A stretch of 64,000 nucleotides of DNA from assembly GCA_902626365.1 (NCBI GenBank), contig CACOFE010000002.1, forward strand, positions 1 to 64,000, written 5' to 3'. Position 1 is the stretch's first letter. Each line of letters starts with the position of its first letter. The notes below the pieces were generated by a model. The model was not told where the DNA came from and ran no database searches. It was given only the letters and a program-made list of their open reading frames with translations. The position numbers were made by a program, and so were the translations under genes. Shown in pieces: positions 16,505-25,786 of this stretch. The DNA is from an uncultured Bacteroidota bacterium. GTDB taxonomy: Bacteria > Bacteroidota > Bacteroidia > Flavobacteriales > Flavobacteriaceae.

Positions 16505-17329
16505 TTGAAGGAATCTATTAAAAGAATAATTAGCGGATTTATATTTGGCGGGGTTTTTATAGCCTCATTATATACCCACGTAAGTTTTGCTATTTTGACA
16601 TTCATTTTTGGAATCATTTCAACTAAGGAATTCAATAAGCTTACAAATCAAAGTGGTATTGGTTATTATATAGCATTTTCGATTATTTATATATACTTTG
16701 CATTAACCGAATTTTATTTAAACAGTAATCTTGAGCTAAACTCCTGGTTTAATGATTTAAAAGATACTCTTCTAATTTTCAGTATTTTCGTCTCACTTTT
16801 TCTGCTACGGGATTTGTTCTCTTCAAAAAATTTACCAGGAATTCTAGTAAAAAAATACTTTAGATTTATTTTTTATATCACATCATCATTCGTTTTTATA
16901 TATCTGATTGCAAATTTTAAAGGATTTTATGATCCTTCAATAATTCTGGGATGTTTTATTTTGATTTGGGTCAATGATAGCTTTGCATATATTGTAGGAA
17001 AAAGTTTTGGTAAACAAAAACTCTTTTATAGCATATCGCCTCATAAAACAGTAGAAGGCTTTTTAGGAGGTCTTTTATTTTGCTGCATTTCTGCATCAAT
17101 CGTCTCGAGATATATTGATGATACATTAAGTACGCCAAACTGGCTAATAATTGCAATAATTGTAAGTGTTTTTGGTACATTAGGAGATTTAATTGAATCA
17201 AAATTAAAAAGAGAATCTAATGTTAAAGACAGTGGTAAAATTATGCCGGGTCATGGTGGAATATTAGACAGACTTGATAGTGTTATATTTGCAAGTCCAT
17301 ACATTTACTTATTTCTAAAATTAATCTGA
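16505..17329 (+). CDS. cdsA: Phosphatidate cytidylyltransferase
   Basis: A 274-residue integral membrane enzyme with about seven or eight helices that makes CDP-diacylglycerol from phosphatidate and CTP. The C-terminal CDS signature is complete: SKLKRESNVKDSGKIMPGHG, followed by GILDRLDS. DSFAYIVGKSFGK and SPHKTVEG are also typical. It begins with TTG 2 bases after the LUD gene and is 1 base from psd, so the three are one transcription unit. Confidence 0.95.
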   Translation: MKESIKRIISGFIFGGVFIASLYTHVSFAILTFIFGIISTKEFNKLTNQSGIGYYIAFSIIYIYFALTEFYLNSNLELNSWFNDLKDTLLIFSIFVSLFLLRDLFSSKNLPGILVKKYFRFIFYITSSFVFIYLIANFKGFYDPSIILGCFILIWVNDSFAYIVGKSFGKQKLFYSISPHKTVEGFLGGLLFCCISASIVSRYIDDTLSTPNWLIIAIIVSVFGTLGDLIESKLKRESNVKDSGKIMPGHGGILDRLDSVIFASPYIYLFLKLI

Positions 17330-17330
17330 T

Positions 17331-17978
17331 ATGTTTCATAAGGAGGGGTTAAATATTATTTTGGGTACATTCGTTATTGTAGCAATCCTGATGATATCTA
17401 TTGATTACTTTGAAGTGAAAAATGCTCTTCCTATCAAAATATTCTTGATTTTAATGTTGGGGTTAGTTCTACAATTTTTTAGAAACCCGAAAATCTCGGT
17501 AAATAAAAATGAAAATCATATTTTATCTGCGGTAGATGGTAAGGTTGTGATAATTGAAGAAGTTTTTGAGCCTGAATTTTTTAAAGAAAAAAAATTACAA
17601 GTTAGTGTTTTCATGTCCCCTCTAAATGTTCATGTAACAAGATATCCTATGAGCGGTAATATTATATTTTCTAAATACCATCCAGGAGCCTATTTAGTAG
17701 CATGGCATCCCAAGTCAAGTACAAAGAATGAAAGAACCACCATTGTACTGCAGAATAAAATATTCGGGGAAGTTTTATATAGGCAAATTGCAGGTGCCCT
17801 AGCGAGAAGAATTGTTAACTATGCAAAGGTTGGAGATTCAGCTGAACAAGGTAAAGATGCAGGGTTCATAAAATTTGGGTCAAGAGTTGACTTATTTTTA
17901 CCTATTGGCACAAAAGTAAATGTAAAATTAAATCAGGTGGTTAAAGGCGGAATAACCGTAATAGCTTCAAAAAATTAA
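17331..17978 (+). CDS. psd: Phosphatidylserine decarboxylase
   Basis: A 215-residue enzyme of the short type. An N-terminal membrane hairpin (about 8-45) precedes the domain with LSAVDGKVV, MSPLNVHVTRYPMSG and KNERTTIVL. Self-cleavage before the Ser of KFGSRVDLFLP (about residues 184-194) would create the pyruvoyl cofactor. Together with CdsA upstream it feeds phosphatidylethanolamine synthesis; the phosphatidylserine synthase gene is not in the window. Its stop shares a TTAA with the convergent valS stop. Confidence 0.94.
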   Translation: MFHKEGLNIILGTFVIVAILMISIDYFEVKNALPIKIFLILMLGLVLQFFRNPKISVNKNENHILSAVDGKVVIIEEVFEPEFFKEKKLQVSVFMSPLNVHVTRYPMSGNIIFSKYHPGAYLVAWHPKSSTKNERTTIVLQNKIFGEVLYRQIAGALARRIVNYAKVGDSAEQGKDAGFIKFGSRVDLFLPIGTKVNVKLNQVVKGGITVIASKN

Positions 17979-20611
17979 TTTTCTAATTTATCAAGTCTCG
18001 CTGTTAAAACAGAAATTTTTGACATTGCATCATCTTTTTTCTTAATTTCATTTTGAATGACCATTTCAGGTGCATTTTCAGTAAACCTTTTATTTTCCAA
18101 CTTTGCATTTACAGATTTTAAAAATCCTTTTTGATATTCTAAATCCTCCTTAATTTTAATAATTTCTTCATCAACATTAATATCTTTTTCAAATGGTATA
18201 GAATAAATATTAGATTTTACCCTAAAAGTTAAAGCATTTTGAATTTCAGATTCATTGTATTCAATGATTGATATATTACAAAGCTTTGAGATTATAGAAT
18301 CATACTTTTCTGGAAAATTATCATTATTAACAACACTGAGATTTAGACTTTCTCTAAATGAAATTTGATGTTTTTTTCTAAGATTTCTGATTCCTGAAAT
18401 TATATTTTGAAGAGTTTCAAAATCATTTATTATTTCATTATTTATATCGTTTTTAGATTTCGGCCATTTTGATATAACAATAGCTTCATCAGAGTTTCTT
18501 TTAGTAATTAAATGCCAAATTTCTTCTGAAATAAAAGGCATAAAAGGATGTAATATCAAAAGGTTGTTTTCAAAAATCTTAATTATTTCTCTGTGAGTCT
18601 TTGAATCAATAGGTTTGCCATATTCAGGTTTAATAATTTCTAGAAGAACAGAGCAAAAGTCATCCCATATTAGCTTGTATGTACTCATTAGAGCATCACT
18701 AATTCTAAACTTACTGAAATGATCATTAATCTGATTTAGAACATGATTAAATTTGTGATTATACCAGCTAATAGCATTTGAACAATACTCGGGCTGGTCG
18801 TGATCACCAATTTCCCAGCCATTAACTAATCTAAACGAATTCCATATTTTATTTGAAAATGATTTTCCCTGATCGCAAAGATTTACATCAAAAAGCAAAT
18901 CATTTCCTGCGGCTGAGCTGAGCATTAGTCCAACCCGTACACCGTCAGCTCCATAGTCATCTATTAATTTTAATGCATCTGGCGAATTACCCAATGATTT
19001 ACTCATTTTCCTTCTTTTATTATCTCTAACAATTCCTGTGAAATAGACATTTTTAAAGGGCTTTTCATCTCTAAATTCATAACCAGCCATAATCATTCTT
19101 GAAACCCAAAAAAAGATAATATCGGGACCTGTAACTAAGTCATTAGTGGGATAATAATACTTTATTTCATCATTATCAGGGTTATTAATACCATCAAAAA
19201 CGCTAATTGGCCATAACCAAGAGGAAAACCAAGTGTCTAAAACATCTGCATCTTGATTTAAATCATCTTTTGTAATTTTAATATTACCTGTTTTTTCTTT
19301 GACTAAATCTAAAGCTGAGTCAATATTATTGGCTACAACAAAATCTTTTTCTCCTTTCCCATAATAATATACTGGAATTTGATGTCCCCAATATAATTGC
19401 CTGGAAATATTCCAATCCTTTATATTTTCCATCCAGTTACGAAAGGTATTATCAAATTTTTTAGGATAAAATTTAATCTCATCAGAATTTAAAACTGATT
19501 GAATTGCAGGCTTAACTAGTCCTTCCATTTTCAAAAACCACTGGTGACTAAATTTTGGTTCAATTACTGCACCGGTCCTCTCACTGACTCCAACATTATG
19601 AGTAATATTTTCATCTTTTACAAAGAGTTTCAACGAATCCAGCTCTTGAATAATTTTTTTTCTTGCTAAAAATCTATTCATTCCTGAATAATGGAGACAA
19701 ATATCATTTAAAGATGCATCTTCATTTAGAATATCAATAAACTCTAAATTATGTTTTTCCCCCAAAACCTTATCATTATGATCATGCGCTGGGGTAACTT
19801 TTAAACATCCAGTTCCATATTCAATATCAACATACTCATCAGAAATAATTGGCACATGCCTATCAACTATAGGAACTATAGCCTTCTTTCCTATTAAATC
19901 TTTGAATCTTTTGTCATTTGGATTCACACAAATGGCTGAATCACCTAAAATTGTTTCAGGTCTAGTAGTGGCTATAGTAACATATTTACCTGAATCAACT
20001 ATTTTATATTTAACATAGTAAAGTTTATCATTTTTTTCAATAAAGTTTACCTCTTCATCTGAAAGCGTTGTCTTAGCCTGAGGATCCCAATTAACCATTC
20101 TGTAACCTCTGTAAATCAAACCTTTATTGTATAAATCGATAAATACTTTAATTACCGACTTATTCATATTTTCATCAAGGGTGAACTTTGTTCTTTTCCA
20201 ATCACATGAACAACCAATTTTTTTCAGTTGATCTAAAATTATATTTCCAAATTCATTTTTCCATTCCCATGCATGATCCAAAAAATCTTCTCTAGAAATA
20301 TCACTTTTTTCAATACCATTTGATTTTAATTTCTCAACTACTTTTGCCTCAGTAGCAATAGAGGCATGATCGGTTCCAGGAACCCAGCAGGCATTTTTAC
20401 CCATCAACCTTGCTCGTCTTACTAAAATATCTTGAATGGTGTTATTAAGCATGTGACCCATATGTAAGACCCCCGTAATATTTGGAGGAGGAATTACTAT
20501 TGTATATGGCTCACGACCATCGGGTTTAGAAGAAAAATAGTTATTATCCATCCAGTAGGAATACCATTTATTCTCAATTTTTTGATGATCATATTTAGCA
20601 AGATTTTCCAT
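17975..20611 (-). CDS. valS: Valyl-tRNA synthetase
   Basis: An 878-residue class I synthetase of normal length. The HIGH motif is HMGHML near residue 50, the editing domain has TTRPETILGD, the second class I motif is KMSKSLGN, and the C-terminus has the ValS coiled-coil arm (about 810-878). It charges tRNA-Val and clears mischarged Thr. A single gene on the minus strand, convergent with psd. Confidence 0.97.
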   Translation of the reverse strand: MENLAKYDHQKIENKWYSYWMDNNYFSSKPDGREPYTIVIPPPNITGVLHMGHMLNNTIQDILVRRARLMGKNACWVPGTDHASIATEAKVVEKLKSNGIEKSDISREDFLDHAWEWKNEFGNIILDQLKKIGCSCDWKRTKFTLDENMNKSVIKVFIDLYNKGLIYRGYRMVNWDPQAKTTLSDEEVNFIEKNDKLYYVKYKIVDSGKYVTIATTRPETILGDSAICVNPNDKRFKDLIGKKAIVPIVDRHVPIISDEYVDIEYGTGCLKVTPAHDHNDKVLGEKHNLEFIDILNEDASLNDICLHYSGMNRFLARKKIIQELDSLKLFVKDENITHNVGVSERTGAVIEPKFSHQWFLKMEGLVKPAIQSVLNSDEIKFYPKKFDNTFRNWMENIKDWNISRQLYWGHQIPVYYYGKGEKDFVVANNIDSALDLVKEKTGNIKITKDDLNQDADVLDTWFSSWLWPISVFDGINNPDNDEIKYYYPTNDLVTGPDIIFFWVSRMIMAGYEFRDEKPFKNVYFTGIVRDNKRRKMSKSLGNSPDALKLIDDYGADGVRVGLMLSSAAGNDLLFDVNLCDQGKSFSNKIWNSFRLVNGWEIGDHDQPEYCSNAISWYNHKFNHVLNQINDHFSKFRISDALMSTYKLIWDDFCSVLLEIIKPEYGKPIDSKTHREIIKIFENNLLILHPFMPFISEEIWHLITKRNSDEAIVISKWPKSKNDINNEIINDFETLQNIISGIRNLRKKHQISFRESLNLSVVNNDNFPEKYDSIISKLCNISIIEYNESEIQNALTFRVKSNIYSIPFEKDINVDEEIIKIKEDLEYQKGFLKSVNAKLENKRFTENAPEMVIQNEIKKKDDAMSKISVLTARLDKLEN

Positions 20612-20700
20612 AAATAAATTTCTCTATACGAAAATACTCATATTTCTTAATCTGACTAATTATAATTATATTTATGTGACTAAAATTTATTAAAAAAATT

Positions 20701-21129
20701 ATGAAAAAATTTTGTGCACTTGTAATGATTTTTATGATCAGCTTTTTAGGTTTTTCACAGAACAAGAAAGCGATAATTACTTTTGAAAAAACTGTTATTG
20801 ATTATGGGACCGTTGATAAAGGAGCTAATGGTGTGAGAGACTTTGTTTTTACTAATACTGGAGATGCTCCATTAATTATTTCCAATGTGAAGTCTACATG
20901 CGGATGTACAATTCCCAAAAAACCTGAAAAACCAATATTACCTGGTAAATCAGATAAAATTCAGGTTAAATATGATACAAAACGAGTTGGTTTTATTAGA
21001 AAGTCAATTAGTGTAACTTCAAATGCTTCAAATCCAAATGTTATTTTAAAAATAACTGGGCAAGTTATTGCTGACAATAATAAAACTGGTTTAGAAAATA
21101 AGAAGAAAAGTATAGTAGAAGACTACTAA
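20701..21129 (+). CDS. Secreted DUF1573 protein
   Basis: A 142-residue exported protein with a signal peptide (MKKFCALVMIFMISFLGFSQ) and one DUF1573 domain, an Ig-like/MSP-like beta sandwich. Typical blocks are YGTVDKGANGVRDFVFTNTG, the CGC motif in STCGCTIP and the closing VILKITGQV. Such proteins are frequent in Bacteroidota, and their function is not established. It is 14 bases upstream of an aminotransferase gene, so co-transcription is possible without a clear common role. Confidence 0.85.
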   Translation: MKKFCALVMIFMISFLGFSQNKKAIITFEKTVIDYGTVDKGANGVRDFVFTNTGDAPLIISNVKSTCGCTIPKKPEKPILPGKSDKIQVKYDTKRVGFIRKSISVTSNASNPNVILKITGQVIADNNKTGLENKKKSIVEDY

Positions 21130-21143
21130 AATACACTTTGACA

Positions 21144-22337
21144 ATGCTTACAATTTCAAATAAGGGGAGATTAATGCCAGAGTCTCCTATAAGAAAGCTG
21201 GTTCCTTATGCTGAAAAAGCAAAGAAGAATGGTGTCAAGGTTTTTCATTTAAATATTGGTCAGCCAGACATTGAAACCCCCTTCTCTGCAATCGAAGCTG
21301 TTAAAAATTCTAATATCAAGGTATTAGCTTATTCAAAATCCGAAGGAGATTATGAACTTCGAAATAAAATTTGTGATTATTACTCTAAAATTAGCATAAA
21401 GATTGATGAATCACAGGTAATCGTTACCAGTGGAGCAAGTGAGGCTTTATTGTTTACAATTGGTAGTATTATGGATCCTGGTGATGAAATAATTATCCCT
21501 GAACCCTTTTATGCCAATTACAACGGATTTTCTGTTGCAAATGGAGTAAATATTGTTCCTATATTTTCTAGCATTGATAATAATTTTGAATTACCAAAAA
21601 TCCAAGAGTTTGAAAATCTTATTTCATCAAACACAAAAGCAATTTTAATATGTAATCCAAATAATCCGACAGGGTATGTTTACTCATATGATGAAATTAA
21701 AACTCTGGTTGAAATTGTTAAAAAACATAATCTATTTCTGATTGCAGACGAGGTTTATCGAGAATTTACTTATGACAATGTATCTCATACATCTATATTG
21801 CAATTTGATGATATTAAACAGCATGCAATTGTTATTGATTCAGTTTCAAAAAGGTATAGCATGTGTGGTGCAAGGATTGGATGTATAATTTCAAAAAACA
21901 GTGAGTTTATTTCTACTGCTATGAAATTTGCTCAGGCTAGACTATCTCCACCTACTCTAGCTCAAATAGCCAGTACAGCTGCTATGGACACAGGCGAAGA
22001 TTACTTTAATAAGGTGATTAGTGAATATAATGATAGAAGAAAAACATTAGTAGAAGGGTTGAATGAAATTTCTGGGGTAAAAGTATCTGAGCCAAAGGGA
22101 GCCTTTTATTGTGTTGTTGAACTTCCAGTAAATAACTCCGAACATTTTGCTAAATGGCTATTGGAAGAATATTCTTTAAATAAAGAAACAATAATGGTTG
22201 CACCCGCAGCAGGTTTCTATTCTACGCCTAATATCGGACAGAATCAGGTCAGAATTGCTTACGTGCTCAACCAAACTGATTTAAAATCTTGTATTAATAT
22301 TCTCAAAAATGGTTTAATGGAATATTTAAAACAATGA
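21144..22337 (+). CDS. PLP-dependent aminotransferase, class I/II
   Basis: A 397-residue aspartate-aminotransferase-fold enzyme. It shows FHLNIGQPDIETP, the substrate-binding NPNNPTGYVYS, the cofactor contact ADEVYREF and the PLP lysine in DSVSKRYSMCGARIG. Substrate probably an amino acid such as aspartate, but not certain. A second family member lies at 48813. I prefer the ATG at 21144 (MLTISNKGRLMPES), two codons inside a possible TTG. The final codons overlap murB by 4 bases. Confidence 0.88.
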   Translation: MLTISNKGRLMPESPIRKLVPYAEKAKKNGVKVFHLNIGQPDIETPFSAIEAVKNSNIKVLAYSKSEGDYELRNKICDYYSKISIKIDESQVIVTSGASEALLFTIGSIMDPGDEIIIPEPFYANYNGFSVANGVNIVPIFSSIDNNFELPKIQEFENLISSNTKAILICNPNNPTGYVYSYDEIKTLVEIVKKHNLFLIADEVYREFTYDNVSHTSILQFDDIKQHAIVIDSVSKRYSMCGARIGCIISKNSEFISTAMKFAQARLSPPTLAQIASTAAMDTGEDYFNKVISEYNDRRKTLVEGLNEISGVKVSEPKGAFYCVVELPVNNSEHFAKWLLEEYSLNKETIMVAPAAGFYSTPNIGQNQVRIAYVLNQTDLKSCINILKNGLMEYLKQ

Positions 22338-23341
22338 TTACAAAAAAAAATTTTTCATTAAAAAACTACAACTCATTTAGGATAGATGTTAAAGCCAAAG
22401 AATTTATTGAAATAAATTCTAAGAAAGAATTGATAAAGCTAAACGAATTATTAAAAAATGAGAAAATACTATTTCTGGGTGGTGGAAGTAATGTCTTATT
22501 TACTAAAGATTATGATGGAACTGTTATTTACTTAAATATCAAAGGAATAAATATTGAAAAAGAGAATTTTGACTTCTCTGTGGTCAAAGCTAATGCTGGT
22601 GTGAATTGGAGTGATTTTATTAAGTTTTGCCTGGATAATAATTTAGGCGGTGTAGAAAATCTATCACTTATACCAGGTAATGTTGGCTCTGCTCCTGTTC
22701 AAAATATTGGAGCTTATGGAGTTGAACTAAAAGATGTTTTTTTGTCATGTGAAGTATTTAATTCAGATGATTTTTCTTTAAAAGATTTCAGTTTATCTGA
22801 TTGTAAATTTGAATATAGAAATTCAATTTTTAAAAAGAGAAAAAATCTAATTATTCTTTCCGTTAGACTAAAGCTTAAAAATAACAATCATAATATCAAT
22901 ACATCTTATGGTGGTATTAATGAAGAATTGAAAAAATTAAATATTAATAATCCTACAATAAAGGACATTTCTAAAGTTGTTTGTAATATTAGAAGAAGAA
23001 AACTTCCAGATCCAGATCAAATTGGCAATGCGGGTAGTTTTTTTAAAAATCCAATTATAAGCAAAGAGAAACTAAATTGGATAGAGAAACATCATAGAGA
23101 TGTTCCTTCATACAAAATTGATCAAGATTATTTTAAAATTCCAGCAGCTTGGTTAATCGAAGCAGCAGGTCTAAAAGGAAAAAAGTTTGGTAAATTTGGG
23201 ATTCATAAATCGCAACCCTTAGTTCTTGTAAATTATGGCGGAGCTAAAGGAGAAGATATTTACAAACTTTCACTTTCAATAAAACAAATAATAAAAAAAA
23301 TTTTTAAGATAGAACTTGAAACTGAAGTTAACATTATTTAA
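22334..23341 (+). CDS. murB: UDP-N-acetylmuramate dehydrogenase
   Basis: A 335-residue FAD enzyme that reduces UDP-GlcNAc-enolpyruvate to UDP-MurNAc. The FAD-binding domain shows ILFLGGGSNVLFTKDYDG and LSLIPGNVGSAPVQNIGAYG. The catalytic Ser/Glu region is GNAGSFFKNP and the C-terminal domain has AAWLIEAAGLKGKKFG, as in the E. coli-like long type I form. It overlaps the aminotransferase gene and is followed after 15 bases by the small Cys-rich membrane protein gene. Confidence 0.95.
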   Translation: MITKKNFSLKNYNSFRIDVKAKEFIEINSKKELIKLNELLKNEKILFLGGGSNVLFTKDYDGTVIYLNIKGINIEKENFDFSVVKANAGVNWSDFIKFCLDNNLGGVENLSLIPGNVGSAPVQNIGAYGVELKDVFLSCEVFNSDDFSLKDFSLSDCKFEYRNSIFKKRKNLIILSVRLKLKNNNHNINTSYGGINEELKKLNINNPTIKDISKVVCNIRRRKLPDPDQIGNAGSFFKNPIISKEKLNWIEKHHRDVPSYKIDQDYFKIPAAWLIEAAGLKGKKFGKFGIHKSQPLVLVNYGGAKGEDIYKLSLSIKQIIKKIFKIELETEVNII

Positions 23342-23356
23342 TAACTTTGAATTGAT

Positions 23357-23554
23357 ATGGTACCTACAATAGTTACAATCATAGTGCTTGGATTATGTGT
23401 TTTGGGAATAAGCATTAAAATTTGGGCAAAAGAAGGTGGTGAGTTTTCAGGAACTTGTGCTAGTCAAAATCCATATTTAAATCAGGATGGTGAAAACTGT
23501 GGTTTCTGTGGAAAAAGTCCTGATCAATTCAAGGACTGTCATGGGAAAAGCTAA
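23357..23554 (+). CDS. Small Cys-rich membrane protein, NqrM candidate
   Basis: A 65-residue protein with one membrane helix (about residues 3-23) and a Cys-rich tail: Cys34, Cys48, Cys51 and Cys61, the middle two in CGFC. This layout (one helix, then about four conserved cysteines) is that of NqrM/DUF539, the small protein needed to mature the iron centre between NqrD and NqrE. The genome has a full nqr operon but no nqrM next to it. The assignment rests on layout and pattern, not on a database match. The last 14 bases overlap the NRAMP-like gene in another frame. Confidence 0.5.
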   Translation: MVPTIVTIIVLGLCVLGISIKIWAKEGGEFSGTCASQNPYLNQDGENCGFCGKSPDQFKDCHGKS

Positions 23555-24767
23555 CGATATCCTAAAAAAGCTTGGGCCAGGCTTGTTATTCGCTGGTGCT
23601 GCTATTGGGGTTTCTCACTTAGTCCAATCAACAAAAGCTGGTGCCGACTTTGGCTTAGGTTTGATTTGGGCTTTAATTATAGCCAATATATTTAAATATC
23701 CATTTTTTCAGTACGGACCCAAATACGCACTATCATCAGGAGAAAGTGTACTAAAAGGATATAAAAAACTAAGTCGTAACATCCTAATAATCTATTTTTT
23801 TCTGACAATTGCTACAATGTTTTCAATTCAGACTGCGGTAACTATTGTTACGGCAGGAATAGCAAAATCAATGAGCGGTGGATTATTTTCAATTGAAGTA
23901 TGGACAGTATTAATCACTATTTTCTGCTCATTAATTTTAATGATCGGAAAATATAAAACCCTTGACAGAATAATTAAATTCATAATTATAATTCTTGCCC
24001 TAAGCACACTAACTGCAACTCTGATTGCAGGATATGAATTTGAAATGAATATAAATTTTAATCAAACATTTCCAATTGACACAACAGGTATTATATTTTT
24101 AATTGCATTTATGGGGTGGATGCCAGCACCATTGGATGTATCGGTTTGGCATTCAATATGGGCATTGGAAAAAAAGAAAACAATTAAAAATTATTCATTA
24201 AAAAATTCAATGTTTGATTTTAATGTTGGTTACATAGGAACAGCTATTCTGGGTATTTGTTTTATTTGTCTTGGATATTTTGTAATGTATGGAACTGGTG
24301 AGACATTTAGTGAATCTGCTGGGGCATTTTCTAATCAATTGATTGAAATGTACACAAAAAGTCTTGGAAATTGGTCCTACTATATAATTGGTATTGCAGC
24401 ATTCTCAACAATGTTAAGCACTACAATTACAACTTTAGACGCGTCTCCAAGGGCTATGTCTGAAACTACTGAGCTTATTTTTAATAAAAAAAATAATTAT
24501 GGTTACTTGATATGGTTGGCAATATTAGCATTAGGAACAATTATAATATTTTTTGTCTTTTCATCTCAGATGGGGCTGCTAATAAAAATAGCAACTATTT
24601 TATCATTTCTGACGGCACCATTTTATGCGACCATGAACTACTTATTAATTTCTTCCAAACACACTCCAAAGAAAAATAGACCGTCTAAAAAAATGCATAT
24701 TTTAAGTATTTTAGGAATTATTTATTTGTTAGGATTTTCGGTATTCTTTTTGATAAAAGGTGTTTAA
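23541..24767 (+). CDS. NRAMP-family transporter, divergent
   Basis: A 408-residue membrane protein with about eleven helices. The opening KKLGPGLLFAGAAIGVSH matches the NRAMP family start, but the TM1 metal motif DPGN is replaced by GVSH, and the TM6 region reads GWMPAPLDVSVW in place of the usual MPH motif. Metal/proton symport of the classical type is therefore doubtful, and substrate is unknown. I chose the ATG at 23541 (MGKANDILKK), which overlaps the preceding gene by 14 bases; an upstream ATG at 23487 would add 18 residues translated from the other gene's frame. Confidence 0.8.
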   Translation: MGKANDILKKLGPGLLFAGAAIGVSHLVQSTKAGADFGLGLIWALIIANIFKYPFFQYGPKYALSSGESVLKGYKKLSRNILIIYFFLTIATMFSIQTAVTIVTAGIAKSMSGGLFSIEVWTVLITIFCSLILMIGKYKTLDRIIKFIIIILALSTLTATLIAGYEFEMNINFNQTFPIDTTGIIFLIAFMGWMPAPLDVSVWHSIWALEKKKTIKNYSLKNSMFDFNVGYIGTAILGICFICLGYFVMYGTGETFSESAGAFSNQLIEMYTKSLGNWSYYIIGIAAFSTMLSTTITTLDASPRAMSETTELIFNKKNNYGYLIWLAILALGTIIIFFVFSSQMGLLIKIATILSFLTAPFYATMNYLLISSKHTPKKNRPSKKMHILSILGIIYLLGFSVFFLIKGV

Positions 24768-24816
24768 GATTTGTATTTTAGTTTTTATATTTACAATCTG
24801 ATATAAATTTAAAGTT

Positions 24817-25785
24817 TTGTCTCAAAAAATAGATAACTTAGAAACTCCTTTTTATACAATGGAAATTCCTGAAACAGAGACTGTTTTGAAGGAAAAATCT
24901 GAGTGGTTTAAAGTCGACTTACCTAAAAGAATAATTGAACACAAGAAGAAGCCAGATTGGTTGAGAGTTAAATTACCGATTGGTCCAAAATACGCCAAAC
25001 TCAGAAAGTTAGTTGATGAAAATAATTTACATACAATATGTACTTCAGGCAGCTGTCCAAATATGGGGGAATGTTGGGGGGAAGGAACTGCAACATTCAT
25101 GATACTTGGAAATATCTGTACTAGATCTTGTAAATTTTGTGGAGTTAAAACAGGTAAACCACTCCCAGTTGACTGGGAGGAAGCTGAAAAAGTTGCCAAT
25201 AGTATCAAGATTATGCAAATTAAACATGCCGTTCTAACTAGCGTGGATCGTGACGACCTCAAGGATGATATGGGAAGCAAATTTTGGGTTGAAACTATAA
25301 ATAAAATAAGAGAATATAACCCTGGCATCACGCTTGAGACACTAATTCCTGATTTTCAAGGAATTCACGAGCACATAGATAGACTGGTAAATGTTAAACC
25401 TGAAGTCATCTCTCACAATATTGAAACGACAAGAAGACTCACAAGAGAAGTAAGAGTACAGGCAAAATATGATAGAAGTATGGAAGTCCTTAAATATATG
25501 AAAGAAACTGGGCAAAGGAGAACAAAATCTGGTATCATGTTAGGTTTAGGCGAAACCAAAGAGGAAGTCATAGAAACTATTTATGACCTAAAAAATGCAA
25601 AGGTAGATATAGTTACCATTGGTCAATATTTACAGCCTAGTAAAAAACATCTGCAAGTGCAAAGATTTGTTACTCCTGATGAGTTTTTAGAATATAAAGA
25701 AATCGGTGAAAAATTAGGCTTTAGACACTTTGAAAGCAGTGCTTTAGTTAGATCCTCATATCGAGCGAGAAAACACATTCAGTAA
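24817..25785 (+). CDS. lipA: Lipoyl synthase
   Basis: A 322-residue radical SAM enzyme that inserts two sulfurs into octanoyl groups on carrier proteins. It has both clusters: the auxiliary one in CTSGSCPNMGEC and the SAM-binding one in CTRSCKFC. The C-terminal SALVRSSYRA supplies the conserved Ser. It is about 30 residues longer at the N-terminus than most relatives. The frame starts with TTG at 24817; an ATG at 24859 (MEIPETETV) is a good alternative. It ends 1 base from lpxK, which runs the other way. Confidence 0.95.
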   Translation: MSQKIDNLETPFYTMEIPETETVLKEKSEWFKVDLPKRIIEHKKKPDWLRVKLPIGPKYAKLRKLVDENNLHTICTSGSCPNMGECWGEGTATFMILGNICTRSCKFCGVKTGKPLPVDWEEAEKVANSIKIMQIKHAVLTSVDRDDLKDDMGSKFWVETINKIREYNPGITLETLIPDFQGIHEHIDRLVNVKPEVISHNIETTRRLTREVRVQAKYDRSMEVLKYMKETGQRRTKSGIMLGLGETKEEVIETIYDLKNAKVDIVTIGQYLQPSKKHLQVQRFVTPDEFLEYKEIGEKLGFRHFESSALVRSSYRARKHIQ

Positions 25786-25786
25786 A

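Noticed and set aside
24852..25331. 159-codon open frame on the minus strand opposite lipA
   Set aside because: It is the antisense shadow of strongly conserved lipA codons, with no family resemblance and no start signal.
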